This document shows, in pieces, positions 13,331 to 23,636 of a stretch of 43,950 nucleotides of DNA. The stretch lies in contig JAYMTA010000084.1 of assembly GCA_036897625.1 (NCBI GenBank), forward strand, positions 1-43,950, written 5' to 3'. This stretch comes from Pelargonium cotyledonis. Lineage: Eukaryota; Streptophyta; Magnoliopsida; Geraniales; Geraniaceae. Position 1 is the stretch's first letter. Each line of letters begins with the position of its first letter. Under the pieces are notes generated by a model, which was not told the origin of the DNA, made no database searches, and saw only the letters and a list, made by a program, of their open reading frames with translations. The position numbers and the translations under genes were made by a program.

Positions 13331-13960
13331 TCAGGGCATACTAAGCTGTGTGTCATACATGCCCGTGCAACAGGTATTATAGCGAATCGAATCCCACGAA
13401 GTCATTTCAATCCTGGAAAGAGCAGTCATTATGGAGTTGATACTAAAATGCACTGAAAAGGATAGATAGTCCACATACCCTCAAGTGTAAGCATTACTTT
13501 GTTTCGAAACAATTTGCACCAACACGGCAACAGCTATATGAGGAAAGGTACAGATGCAGATTACAATATTCATATTGCTCAGCAGACATTTTTACTAGCT
13601 AGTGCCACAAATGTGCAATGTCAATGCCATCAGTAGATCAACAAGTTTCCAGCTTTTGTTCTAATGGCAAAGCAACAACCTAACGATCCTCTCCAACAAG
13701 GAGCTTCTAAGCTAAATAGAGGTACAAGCTTATGCGTCTACTGAAAAAGAACCAGAAAATAGCACTGACAAAATTGAGGAATGTAATTAGTAGCTCACCT
13801 CCAATCTATGAAGAAGAGGACGAGGAAGGAGACGAAGATTTAGGCTTGGATTGTAGAATTGTTCCACGTTCCGACAAGTAGAGAAATTAACTGAAACGCC
13901 TATTGCAAGATTTGAAGAGTCCTCGTCCGCGGTTTGCGGGATTTCTAGAAGAAAAGACTG
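13331..13960 (-). ncRNA. Possible spliced minus-strand transcript divergent from ATG101
   Basis: On the minus strand, sequence from about 13960 to 13799 looks like a leader exon and ends in GGAG|GTGAGC, a strong donor. Candidate acceptors follow at TTTTTCAG (near 13741) and TTTCCAG (exon edge 13412). The exon from 13412 holds a 24-codon frame (ATG 13403-13405, TGA 13331-13333) that starts MTSWDS and resembles no peptide I know. Site II promoter motifs lie just upstream, between this leader and ATG101. Whether it is coding, noncoding or real at all cannot be settled from sequence alone. Confidence 0.3.
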
Positions 13961-14032
13961 GGCCCGTTAACGCATCAACCCATACAAGGTCCACAAATTA
14001 GAAATTGAGTAAGCCCGATTAGAACAAGCCCA
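13959..14032. promoter_or_regulatory. Site II motifs in a probable shared promoter upstream of ATG101
   Basis: TGGGCC at 13959-13964 and AGCCCA (TGGGCT on the minus strand) at 14027-14032 match plant site II elements (TGGGCY), which are common in housekeeping and bidirectional promoters. The block lies between the ATG101 leader and the candidate minus-strand leader exon. I see no strong TATA box. Confidence 0.45.
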
Positions 14033-14309
14033 TTATAGAAATCGAACCAAATTTCAAGTAATCTTTTTGAATTGGAAATCCATACTGACACCTGAAATTA
14101 AACCGAAATTTAGGTAATAAAATGACAAAATTCCTCAACTTTTACTTTTACAGTCCAATCAGAACTGCGAAACTCAACGAGCCATCGGTTCTCCTCTCTG
14201 TTCTCTCTCACCATACGCAATCGGTTTCCAATCTAGCTACTAATTTTTGATCGCTCTGAGCGCACAACTTCTATCAATTTCTCCTTCTTCTTCTTTCTCA
14301 CCCTCCGCC

Positions 14310-17300
14310 ATGAATTGCGAAGTTTGTCAACTCAAAGAGCTGGTGGGCTTCTAATCAATCTTCTCTTTTTTTTTTCCTTCCTAATTTACTTTTTGCAATA
14401 TATATTTGCGATAATCGCTGTATTTATTGGCCGTGTGCTTCAAATCGTTGAATGTTTGCAGGAAGTTGAGCACTTTGAGATTCGCGAAGTTCTGCGTTGT
14501 GAGTTTCTATCTATGCACGTTTCAAATGTTTTGACCTGTAGCTTCTGTGTTTTATTTACTCGTGCGAATTTTTTAATATAATTTGCAATTTCTTTCCCCA
14601 TTTTGAACTATGGTGATCTGTTCTTCTGCTAACACACTTTTGCCACAGAGCTGAACTAATGTAATTTAAGATTGATTAGGCAATTGTTATTTCTAAGTTT
14701 AATGAAGTTCTTAATTTGCAGAACTATATTACTCTCTGTTTGGTTTGGGGGATTTGCTGAGTTTGACTGCTATTAATCGCCTTATGATGAAAATTATTTT
14801 TAATCTGAAAGGAAGTTTAAAAGAGTCTGAAGCTTATTTAGGTTTACTAGGTTTTAGAATGTGTCATATGAACTTTGCTTCCTGTATGTGTCGCAGCTTG
14901 CTTTCAGTTTTAGTTAACTGTCCAATCACAGAACTCAGTGATATGGCTAATGGCTGAATAGTAAAAGCTTGCCATGTTTATGGGAGGATTGGGTCGATCC
15001 TCGAACTAAGTACCCAACACTTTTTATTTGCTGCTCAACACTTTTTATTTGCAGCTTCATTTTTGGCTCTTGGAGTTGCATAGTGACTTGTCCTGTGGGC
15101 ATTGTTACGTCCATCTCATTTTTTTTTCTAAAACCGCGTACTTGTTTATAATTTAATATATTGCTACTTGGCCTATATATGTTTGTTGTTATTCACTGTT
15201 TTCATCCATGCTGAATAGCTGATGAACTGAATTTGAGTGCAGGCATACTACATACAATTGTGTTTCATCGAGCTTTAGGACTTGTGCGGCCTAAAGATGT
15301 CGATTTAGAACTTTTTGATATTACATATGTAAGCATTCTAAGTTTCTTCAAGTAATATATGGATATTATTTTTATTTGAAGAATCTTAGTTTCCTGGTGA
15401 TATAATAATATCGAACATGAGAAATTCTGTCTAATGATTTCTTATATTATCAGATATTTAAGAATTGTTTACATGGTTTCAACAACAAATTTTGGCTTGT
15501 TTTTTATGTTCGGGAATTGCACACCTTGTTGCATTACCTGCTTTGTATTACTTCATTTTCTTTCTGAATCAGTAATTAATATTGTAGAGTACTGATATCT
15601 ATGATTATTTTAAATTTGCAAATGATGGGAGGATTTATCTTTCTCTTCTGCTGTTGAAATCTTACTCTCCGAATAGGTGCAATGTGGAGATATGGAACTT
15701 GAAAAGAAAATAGATGAGAAGATTGAACAGTTTGTTGGTTGGGTCGAGAAACATCCAAACAAAAAAAGTCAGGTATGTGGTCTGTGAATTGCCCCAGTTA
15801 TCATATTTTGCAATGCTTTGAATTGCATGCGCACATAGCAAGTACACTCCCAAATCCTATTCTGTTAATCCTTTTCACTCCCCCCCACCCCCTACCCCAT
15901 GTTGCCATTATTTGGCAGTTAATCTTTCATGGGCACTTATTGCCTGTTAAATTTGTACATTGGTCATTTTGGTGGAAATTCTGATCGCTTTATAAAGGTT
16001 AATATCAGATCCTTAGCATGCATCCTGTTCACCATGTTATAAGACTTCATGTTGTGCTACTGTTTCATATTTAGTATATTCTTGATATGCATAATCTAGA
16101 TTTAATAATAGTTCATTCAGAACTTTCAAATTGCATGTTTTGTTCACTTGAATTATGAGAGGTTGGTGTTATATATCTCTTCAATTAGTAATGCTGCGGC
16201 AGTGATGATGCAGATATGTTTGTCTTTCTATGAAGTGAAAAGCAAACAGCCTTCGTGGTTCACCAACAAAATCGAACGACTATATTGGGAACAATGGTAT
16301 ATTAATTTGAATGTAGCCCAACACCCAAAGTTGCATTCCTGCAGGTCTCATCATTCAAAAGTATTAGTTGACCCTGGAGGTAAGATCACTCGTGTTATTG
16401 AAAAGTTATCATGCCTCAATTTTAAAGCTAGATTGATATTTTTCCTTGTTGTCTTCATGATTGAAGAGAGTGCATTGGAAGAGAGAAGTGTTCGCCGGGC
16501 AGCACTTGAATCATCTCTTCGTGATGTTATGTTTCAAATAATTAAATTTGTCAACGAGAAGAAGGATCATGTTCCGCCTATCCCAAATCTCGAGGGTGTT
16601 GTCACATTTCCCTATGAAATTACCATACCAAGGTTAGCTCTCTTATTGTCTTCTCATCATCTAGTGGCATCCATGCTGATTTAGTTATTCGCGTGTTTTT
16701 TGTGCATGTTATTTGAGATGAAGCGATATCTGTCTGCTTTTCCTTCTAGATTGTTCTTAGCTTCTTGTTTAGTATTCCCAACAGTGGCTTATGTTTGAGT
16801 GTCAATTCCAATAGGGTTTGGAAAGAATTCTAAATATTACACTATGAGCTGATTTCTTCAAATATGATTATTTTGCTCGAGTGCGGATAAAGAAATATGT
16901 GTGGGGGTCTTAATATTAAATATTAGCCTTTTTAGAAGAAAAAAAGCATGTTAAATTTGTTTCGGTAGTGCTTTTGCTAATGTAAGTAGTATATATGAAA
17001 TGCAGATGGGGCTAGGACTTTTTGTAGTTAAATTGATATATATCCTCTCTTTTTTTTCTGTCGTGCATATAAATCTTTCTTCTTGTGCTTTATGCCTCAA
17101 GGGCTTGATTGATCTGAGCAATGAGTCTTATGTTATGCTCTCTGTAGTTGTATACCTACAACTAGATAGTAAAATTGAAGTGTTTTTTTGGGCATGAGAT
17201 AGAAATTTATGGATCAAAGAAGGATAAGGAAGCAAGTAGCCTTATTTAAATCAATCAGTACAGCTGTTGTTGAATTTCTTCCAACTCTATAATCAAGAGC

Positions 17301-18986
17301 AAGTAGTTTGAGCTTGGAAACTAGTGGCATCCTCCATTTACATTTCACTTTCTAATGGATGGAGATCAGGGGTTGAAGTTGCCAGTCTCTGTTTTTTGCC
17401 TATCAAAACATACTTGTGGACAACGATGTTATGTGTGATTCACGTCTGGTGATTTTATGCTTTATATCATTACTTGAGCAGGGAAGAGATCATTGCTCAA
17501 TTATGCCCATTGGAACATCATACGACTATGATAGCACCAAAAAAAAAAAAAAAAACTGTGCATATGAAGTGTGTTTTAATTTTTCCCTTGACATAAGGAG
17601 GTTACATGGCATTGCACTGTGTGATTTATACTTTTTTAATAAGTTACAAGGGATTACGGTCCCCTCCCTCTTTTTAGTCATCAATAAGTACTTATCTTAT
17701 GATGTTAATGTCGACATATATTTTGGTTAATTCTTTGCTTTATTTTTTTAAGGTTTAGGAATACTAAACAGAGCGTTCTCTTCCGAATATTTGTATATCT
17801 GATGAACTTCTTTTCCTTTACATGTTAAGCTGTGTAGTTAAGTTCAGGATAGTCTTTAAGTAGTTCTGGGACCTGCATAGCATGACTGTAAATTTGACTA
17901 TTAAGGCTATTACGAAGGTAATAACAAGTCAGCTCCAGTGGAATAGACTGGACAAAAGGACTCGTAGGGTGGTCAATCATGTTGGGTTTGGGTTGTGGTG
18001 GTGTGTTTTATCTTTGTTGAATTAGTATTTCTATTTTGATGATGTATTTTTCCTTGCAACGTTACTGAGTATAAAAACCTATATTGGTTGTCAAGCCATG
18101 AGTTTTATTTGTGTGTTGAGTGTTGGAAGCCAGTGGTCATATCTAATCCCAGCCTTGCTCACAGAGCTATAAATGACTAGAATTATCTCTTGAGTGCCAC
18201 GTCTAATTTCCCCCACATAAGCTTTTAGACTGCAAATCTTTTCCAATGTTGCATAGTTGGATAGTCTTCTCATGAGTAGATGGTAACTCTTTCTAGCTAG
18301 ACCTCCATGTATCTTTTCTACATATTGGGATTGTCCAGCTAGACCTCCATGGATCTCGCGAGTATATTTGTTGGTCTGATTGGAAATAACAAATTTTTTG
18401 GGATTAGATACCTGCTCACTACTAGCACATTTGTCGGCAATCTCCACAAGCATATTTGTTGGCATGTTTGGAAATAACAAAATTTCCAAATACTTGCTAT
18501 TGCTCCAGTTATTTCCCAAACGTGCAAGTATTTGAGAAATAACTGGCATTCCCCAAATACTTGCTGAATTTTGTGATGCGATCTATGTGACATGCCAACA
18601 AACATTTCCCAAACATGCAATCTTTATCATACCAACATACCTGATAAAGATTGCATGTTCGAATTAATTAGCAAGCCCAGCCAGTCGTCCCAAGCTGTGT
18701 GTCATTTACTGATTTACCTAGCTGTAATTTGGTTAATTTGGTTAAGTGTGGCTTGAATATAGTGTTTCTGTTCATTATTATTAGTTGCCTACCCTGATCT
18801 TGTTAATTGCGAGGATTTTTGTATTGTTATTCCTTTTTAGGAGCTTCCTTTTAACTTTTAGTTTTATGATTAGACCGACGAACTAAAAATATTGTTGTTC
18901 TATTACTCAGCTCATCTGATTCCGCATTTGGGATGGACATGATCAAGAGGATGCTCCAAACTGGGCACCCAACCATGCTGAGCTGA
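14310..18986 (+). CDS. ATG101: Autophagy-related protein 101 (ATG101), seven exons, 219 aa
   Basis: ATG101 is a HORMA-fold subunit of the ATG1-ATG13 kinase complex that starts autophagosome formation. Exons read 14310-14342, 14462-14498, 15243-15328, 15677-15772, 16214-16379, 16467-16632 and 18911-18986. All junctions are GT-AG and in phase, totalling 660 bases. The product follows the plant family from end to end: start MNCEVCQLKELEVEHFEIRE, then FHRALGL, HPNKKSQ, ERLYWEQW, FVNEKKDHVPPI, and a C-terminus near DSAFGMDM. The SWF at residues 98-100 sits where the human protein has its WPF 'WF finger', used to recruit downstream factors. Length agrees with plant homologs. Intron 6 is 2278 bases and repeat-bearing. 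Intron 5 is only 87 bases, a multiple of three, and free of stops. Site II motifs upstream suggest constitutive expression. Confidence 0.95.
18295..18564. repeat. Cluster of short direct and interleaved inverted repeats
   Basis: AGCTAGACCTCCATG occurs at 18295-18309 and 18337-18351. CAAATACTTGC at 18487-18497 pairs with GCAAGTATTTG at 18524-18534, while CCAGTTATTTC at 18505-18515 pairs with GAAATAACTGG at 18536-18546. The two 11-base pairings cross each other, like an H-type pseudoknot. A third CAAATACTTGC lies at 18554-18564. The origin is unknown; decay of a nested insertion is the simplest idea. Confidence 0.6.
18612..18659. repeat. Perfect 18-bp inverted repeat (hairpin) in ATG101 intron 6
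   Basis: AACATGCAATCTTTATCA at 18612-18629 is exactly complementary to TGATAAAGATTGCATGTT at 18642-18659, with a 12-base loop between. It sits about 250 bases before the last ATG101 exon. Pairing stops at the next base on each side. Confidence 0.7.
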
Positions 18987-19584
18987 TTATCTGGGTTCAT
19001 ACGCAGACTCGCTATCATGTTTGGTTCGGGTTATTGGTTGATATGATACCTCAAAATTTGTATAAATGTTGGGTGAACGAAACAGAGGACGGAACGTAAG
19101 GAAGTGATTTCAGTATTTCATCTTTATGTATATACAACCCTTTTGTATTTTATTTTTCTAGTCTACTCTTCTTTATAATCTACACCCGTGTTCCATGTGG
19201 TGCTATGTTGACTCTCAGCATTCAAATAACATATATACGAGTATGTTTCTTGACGAAGCCCATCCATAATACGCTTAAAGTAGACACAGCATCGTGTTTT
19301 GTATTTTTGCCGTTCTGGGATTTGAGAGTGTACCCTCATCCTCTTGATTATGGTTTGTTTTCTTGTACGAAGTGACAAATATGGGTCTGATCTACTACTG
19401 CATTTGAGCATGCATCAGTCAATAGCCTTTCAACCAAAATAGAAGTCTAAAAATAACCTATGGTTTATTTTGAGCGAAACAGCAATTTTCATGGACGATC
19501 GATCACTTGCCATATCAATCCTAAGTTGGTTCGTCTATTTTCTCCTCTCTCCTCTTCTCAATCACAGAAACCAAATGATCGATA
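18987..19584. other. ATG101 3' region and upstream region of the next gene
   Basis: This stretch holds the ATG101 3' untranslated region and the promoter and leader of the gene starting at 19585. The last 90 bases are CT-rich (TCTCCTCTCTCCTCTTCTC), typical of a leader. A minus-strand open frame at 19163-19411 has no recognisable product. Confidence 0.5.
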
Positions 19585-20472
19585 ATGGGGTTGATCCAGG
19601 CGATTCTCATCACCATCGGAATTCTCATCATCGTCTCTCTCTCTTCCCTGCTCCTCATCTTATCGGAAGCCGCCGTGTTCCCGTCGGCGAGGCACCTCAA
19701 CATCCCCAAACCGTCCTCATATCCAAAACAATCAACCCTAGAGCATTTGGATTCCATCTGCCGCCTAACTCCTAACCCTCACATCTGCCAGAGACTCGGA
19801 ATCCAAGGCGGCAACCCGGAGGAGGCTCTCATCTTCGCCGATTTCTCCGCCGACGCCATTCGCGACCTCCTCCTCAACGCCGATCAGACGGTTCTAGACA
19901 TCTGCAACAAAACAAATCACCAATCCACGTGCGTCCACTGGTACTACTCCGCCGCCAGCGCCACCGCAGCCTCCTCCTCCGGCCAGCCGAGCCAGCCCGC
20001 CGAGATCACCACCGTGACGGTCCTCGACAGGGAGATCAGAGCCACCAAGGACTTCGCGAGGGGGTTCGGCGCGGAGCTCGTGCACCTCCACAAGAACGCG
20101 AAGATGCTCGGGCTCGCCGGGAAGCTGTCGGCGGAGTACGGGAACTACGGGCAGCTGTTCAAGAGGATGGCGGCGGAGATGGAGGCGGCGGAGGAGGTGC
20201 TGATTCTGGGAGAAGATATGGGGAAAGTGGAGGAGCGGATTCGAAAAGCGTTGGCGTATAACGAGGAGTGCAAGGAAGGGGTGGGTCGAGCGGTGGCTCA
20301 GATTCACGCGGAGGCTCAGTTCTCGAGCGTGATTCCGTCGGAGGCGAATTTGAGTGTATTGAGTCAGTGGATGGTGAAATTGATACGAAACACGAACAAG
20401 ATGGACGTGGTGGCTGGGATTTGCATGTCCCTGGCGTCGCAACTGGAAATAGCTAGCCCACCACCAAGCTAA
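19585..20472 (+). CDS. Uncharacterised membrane-anchored protein (295 aa), distant PMEI-like hint
   Basis: An intronless gene, markedly GC-richer than its neighbours. A hydrophobic segment at residues 4-31 should act as a signal anchor, placing the rest outside the cytosol or in the lumen. Residues 59-68 read CRLTPNPHIC, which fits the CxxTxxPxxC disulphide motif at the start of plant invertase/pectin-methylesterase-inhibitor domains. The rest is mainly predicted helix with further cysteines (DIC, STC, EEC, GIC), but I do not see the second conserved PMEI motif. A Ser/Ala/Gln/Pro-rich loop lies near residues 124-140. It could be a diverged PMEI-type protein or an unrelated plant family. The start is the first ATG in a frame consistent with the anchor. 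Function unknown. Confidence 0.8.
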   Translation: MGLIQAILITIGILIIVSLSSLLLILSEAAVFPSARHLNIPKPSSYPKQSTLEHLDSICRLTPNPHICQRLGIQGGNPEEALIFADFSADAIRDLLLNADQTVLDICNKTNHQSTCVHWYYSAASATAASSSGQPSQPAEITTVTVLDREIRATKDFARGFGAELVHLHKNAKMLGLAGKLSAEYGNYGQLFKRMAAEMEAAEEVLILGEDMGKVEERIRKALAYNEECKEGVGRAVAQIHAEAQFSSVIPSEANLSVLSQWMVKLIRNTNKMDVVAGICMSLASQLEIASPPPS

Positions 20473-20613
20473 TTAGTTATTTAATGTCCATTTTTATTTA
20501 ATTTTTTGTATTTGTAAAGTAATCCCATTAGGATGTGGAATCATACTTATTTCAAATTAGTACAAGCGTAGTGTTAGAGAACATGAATTGATTTCAGAAA
20601 CATGTATAAAGTC

Positions 20614-21615
20614 TCAAGTGAAATTGTTGGCAATTTGTTGGAGGGTGGAGAAGAGTTCTTGCGGTTTAGAGAACATGCACATGTGATCTGAACCAGAGAT
20701 CATCATCACTTGATCCATAGGATTGTTCTCGATAATCCATTTCTGTAAATCCTTTGTTATGGCGTTGTCTTCTTCGCAGGTCACATAAACTCGACGCACC
20801 GATCCATATTTCTCCTCCGTCACTGCCGTATCTTTATCCACTCGCTGATCATGATACAGCTTGAAAGGTCTCAACAATGAGAGTGCAAGACTCAAATCCT
20901 GCAAATCCAAATTCAATGCAATTTATCAGAGCAATTTAACCTTAATTAACACATGATCAGCATATACAGACTGTTGCTTTATACCTCATGGGGAGAGAGC
21001 TAGTACATCTCGGAAGCCGCGAAATTGGGTCCGAATAGGAAAGAGGTTGGAAGATTATTTGGCCCTTCGTCCAATGAAAATTGGTTGTTCGAACAAGAAT
21101 CAATTCTCCGCTCGGACTATGCATTTGGCAATTAAGACCATTTATGAGTAAGAAAATGAGCATATGTCATATTAACTCAAATAAAACAAATACAATCATT
21201 TTGAGGCGGAACAAATAACCTGAAAAAGTTAATATTAGAACCTTTTAAAGAGAGCTTGGTAAGTCAAGTTGGGACCTGGGACAAGAGCAGTAACAAAAAC
21301 AGCAGCAGAAATTTGCTCGGGAAATCTTTCCATGGCAGCAGATAGGGAGACACCACCGAAGCTGTGACCGACCAGAATCACCCGTTCCTCCGGCGGCAGA
21401 GACTCCATGAGTGCCATCAACACGGCTCGAAGTAGTCCGATCGAGATTGAAGTGATCTCATGGACCTGCTTCGGGTGGATTCCAGAAGCAGCCATTTCCG
21501 GAGCTGAGACTCTGTGGCCAGCTGATTTCAGGAAAGTTGACACCTTGTACCAGCACCAAGCTCCATGGCAGGCTCCATGAACCAGCACAAAATGCTTCCT
21601 TGCTCCATTTTCCAT
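20614..21615 (-). pseudogene. Methylesterase copy A, disrupted
   Basis: SABP2-like alpha/beta hydrolase copy with exons 21615-21242, 21116-20985 and 20898-20614. It keeps the nucleophile motif GHSFGG in exon 1 and the Asp and His contexts (CEEDN, SGSDHM) in exon 3, but three lesions break it. First, exon 2 has TAG at 21000-21002 where intact copies have CAG, CAA or CAT. Second, one base is missing at the end of exon 1 (AAAAG|GT instead of AAAGAG|GT), shifting the frame after splicing. Third, a 4-base and a 2-base insertion around 21421-21450 put about eight codons into another frame before it is restored (reads IGLLRAV instead of DYFEP). The protein would lack the catalytic Asp and His. A truncated product or regulatory transcript is possible but unproven. 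Confidence 0.8.
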
Positions 21616-22315
21616 CTTTTACTACTACTCTCTTCCCTGACTCTCACAATGAAGAAGAGGTCTAGAAAATGTTAGGTCCTTATCATATTCATGGAATGGG
21701 AGATGCTGACTGAAAGTGATTTAAGCAGATTATAAATGATACCATTGAAGAGTTTAAAGAGAAAAAAACAACAAGACCTTTGTAAACTCCATCACTCATG
21801 TGGTTCCAATGCGTGGATTTCCATGATTAACTGGTTTTTTTGTGGCATTGGCATCAAATAACAAATGAGCTGATTTTTAGGAAGAAACCTACCATTTCTG
21901 GTCGGGATTTTACTGTCAATCATTCATTTCTTCAAGTAGCTTGTTTTATTGTATTTGTTGTTTGAACTCGGACGTATTTTCTATTGCCATCACTCAGCTG
22001 ATACCACAATGTTAGGAGTAAAACTTCAGTAGTTTAATGTGTTTGAGGGAATGCATATCTTTATTCATGAGCATTGCAAGAAGTTTACAACTGAAAACCC
22101 TCAAAAATAGCACACCAAATCCTATCCAACTAAAAACAATTAAAGGTAACACAAGCTTATTTGCTGATATCTAGCAGCTTTTATATTTTGATCAAGAGTA
22201 ACAATCAAGACACGAACTTGAGATCTCAACAGAAGCAAACATCTTAAGTAGAAATAAGGGCACAACCTCGAGTACCTACTACAGCTAGGAGACTTGTTCA
22301 ACGTATCGAACAGGC
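21616..22315. other. Spacer between methylesterase copies A and B, with a SINE-like tail
   Basis: The left part is the copy A promoter, similar to the regions upstream of C and D. The sequence near 22172-22225 (minus strand GTTCGTGTCTTGATTGTTAC...) resembles the segment at 25236-25277 that lies at the same place downstream of copy D. No gene is seen. Confidence 0.5.
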
Positions 22316-23255
22316 TCAAGTGCAACTGTTGGCAATTTGTTGGAGGTTGGAGAAGAGCTCTCGTGGTTTAGAGAACATAGGCATGTGATCTGAACCAGAG
22401 ATGATCCTCACTTCATCCATAGGATTGTTCTCAATATTCCATGTCTGGAAATCCACTTCTACGCTCTTTTCCTTTTGGCAAATCACATAAACTCGATGCA
22501 CTGATCCATATTTCCCCTCAGTCACCGTCGTATCTTTATCCACTTGCGGATCATTATACAGCCTAAAAGGTCTCATCAATGAAAGTGCAAGACTCAAATC
22601 CTGCAGATCCAAATTCGATGCAATTTATAATCAGAGTACTCAAGAAACGAAATCAATGCTTATACCATACCTCAGGCGGAGAGAGCTAGTACAAGTTGGA
22701 AGCTGTGTAATTGGGTCCCAACACGGTGTAAGAGGTTGGAAGTTTATTTGGCCCTTCTTCGGACCAATATTGGTTGTCCGTATTAGAATCACCCCTCCGG
22801 CCGTACTTTATATTTTACAAACAAGACAATTTATGAGATACAAAACGGCATTTATTTTGAGACGGATGGAGTGAGTACACAGTAGAGTCTATTAGTACCT
22901 CTCCAATAAGAGCTAGGTAAGTCAAGTTGGGACCTGGCACAAGAGCGTAAACAAAAACAGCAGCAGATATTTTCTCGGGAAATCTTTCCATGGCAGCAGA
23001 TAAGCAGACACCGCCGAAGCTGTGGCCAACCAGAATCACCCGTTCATCCGGCGGGAGAGACGCCATGAGAGCCATCAACGGCTCGAAGTAGTCCAAGATT
23101 GAAGTGATCTCATGGACCTGCTTCGGGGGGATTCCGGAAGCAGCCCTGTCCGGCACTGCAGCTGATTTCAAGAGAGTTGAGACCTTGTACCAGCACCAAG
23201 CTCCATGGCAGGCTCCATGGACCAGCACAAAATGCTTCTTTGCTCCATTTTCCAT
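22316..23255 (-). pseudogene. Methylesterase copy B, disrupted
   Basis: Exons read 23255-22899, 22805-22671 and 22600-22316. Exon 1 keeps HGACHGAWCW and GHSFGG but lacks four codons in the loop after the first helix (the GHRVS segment of its neighbours). Exon 2 carries TAG at 22686-22688, at exactly the codon that is TAG in copy A. In exon 3 the catalytic Asp is Glu (CQKEKS instead of CEEDN/CEKDN, codon 22469-22471), while SGSDHM keeps the His. The reading frame is open except for the TAG. I infer an inactive copy, perhaps transcribed. Confidence 0.8.
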
Positions 23256-23636
23256 CTTCTATCATTCTCTTCCTTGGCCCTCACAAGAAAGATTGTAAGG
23301 TCAAATAAAGTTTTCTATTAGGCACTTATCAAATAATGGTAGTTGGTGAGTGACAGAGACTTATATGCAGAATATTATAGATGATATTGATAGCATTGAA
23401 GAGTTGAAGAGAAAAAATCAAGACCGGCCTTTAAGTAAACTGATTGCAATTCTTGGATCTAGTACATAAAATTCATTATAATAGTAAGTCAGTCATTTTA
23501 ATACAATAACTTTGAACACAAAACTTATCAAACACAAGTACATTTTAAATCTTCTTTTACAGCTCCATAATTATAATCGTAGCACCAGACCAGTAGCTAT
23601 AGCTCAAATGTTGCAATGTGGATCAGAAACATAAAG
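23256..23636. other. Spacer between methylesterase copies B and C
   Basis: Promoter-like region of copy B, with the conserved CTCACAAGAAAG block just above its ATG, then the 3' flank of copy C. Nothing else is recognised. Confidence 0.5.

Larger units (their letters stand above)
16633..18910 (+). other. Large ATG101 intron 6 with repeats
   Basis: This 2278-base intron is far longer than the other five (87-744 bases). The left part is T-rich with a 15-base A tract at 17539-17553. The right part, about 18090-18660, is denser in repeats: a 15-base direct repeat, a duplicated ATATTTGTTGG...GGAAATAAC unit (near 18366 and 18451), interleaved inverted repeats and a perfect hairpin. It may be an old insertion. 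A minus-strand open frame of 152 codons at 18091-18549 crosses these repeats and shows no protein family. Confidence 0.6.

Noticed and set aside
14980-15010. tRNA-like GTTCGAGGATC on the minus strand
   Set aside because: No matching acceptor stem, anticodon arm or A box could be placed; it is intronic sequence of ATG101.
18091-18549. 152-codon minus-strand open frame
   Set aside because: It lies wholly in ATG101 intron 6 and crosses direct and inverted repeats. It has no family motif or splice support.
19894-20442. 182-codon minus-strand frame (and plus-strand frames at 19929 and 20268)
   Set aside because: Shadows of the GC-rich gene at 19585-20472; Arg/His-rich composition is typical of antisense frames of GC-rich coding DNA.
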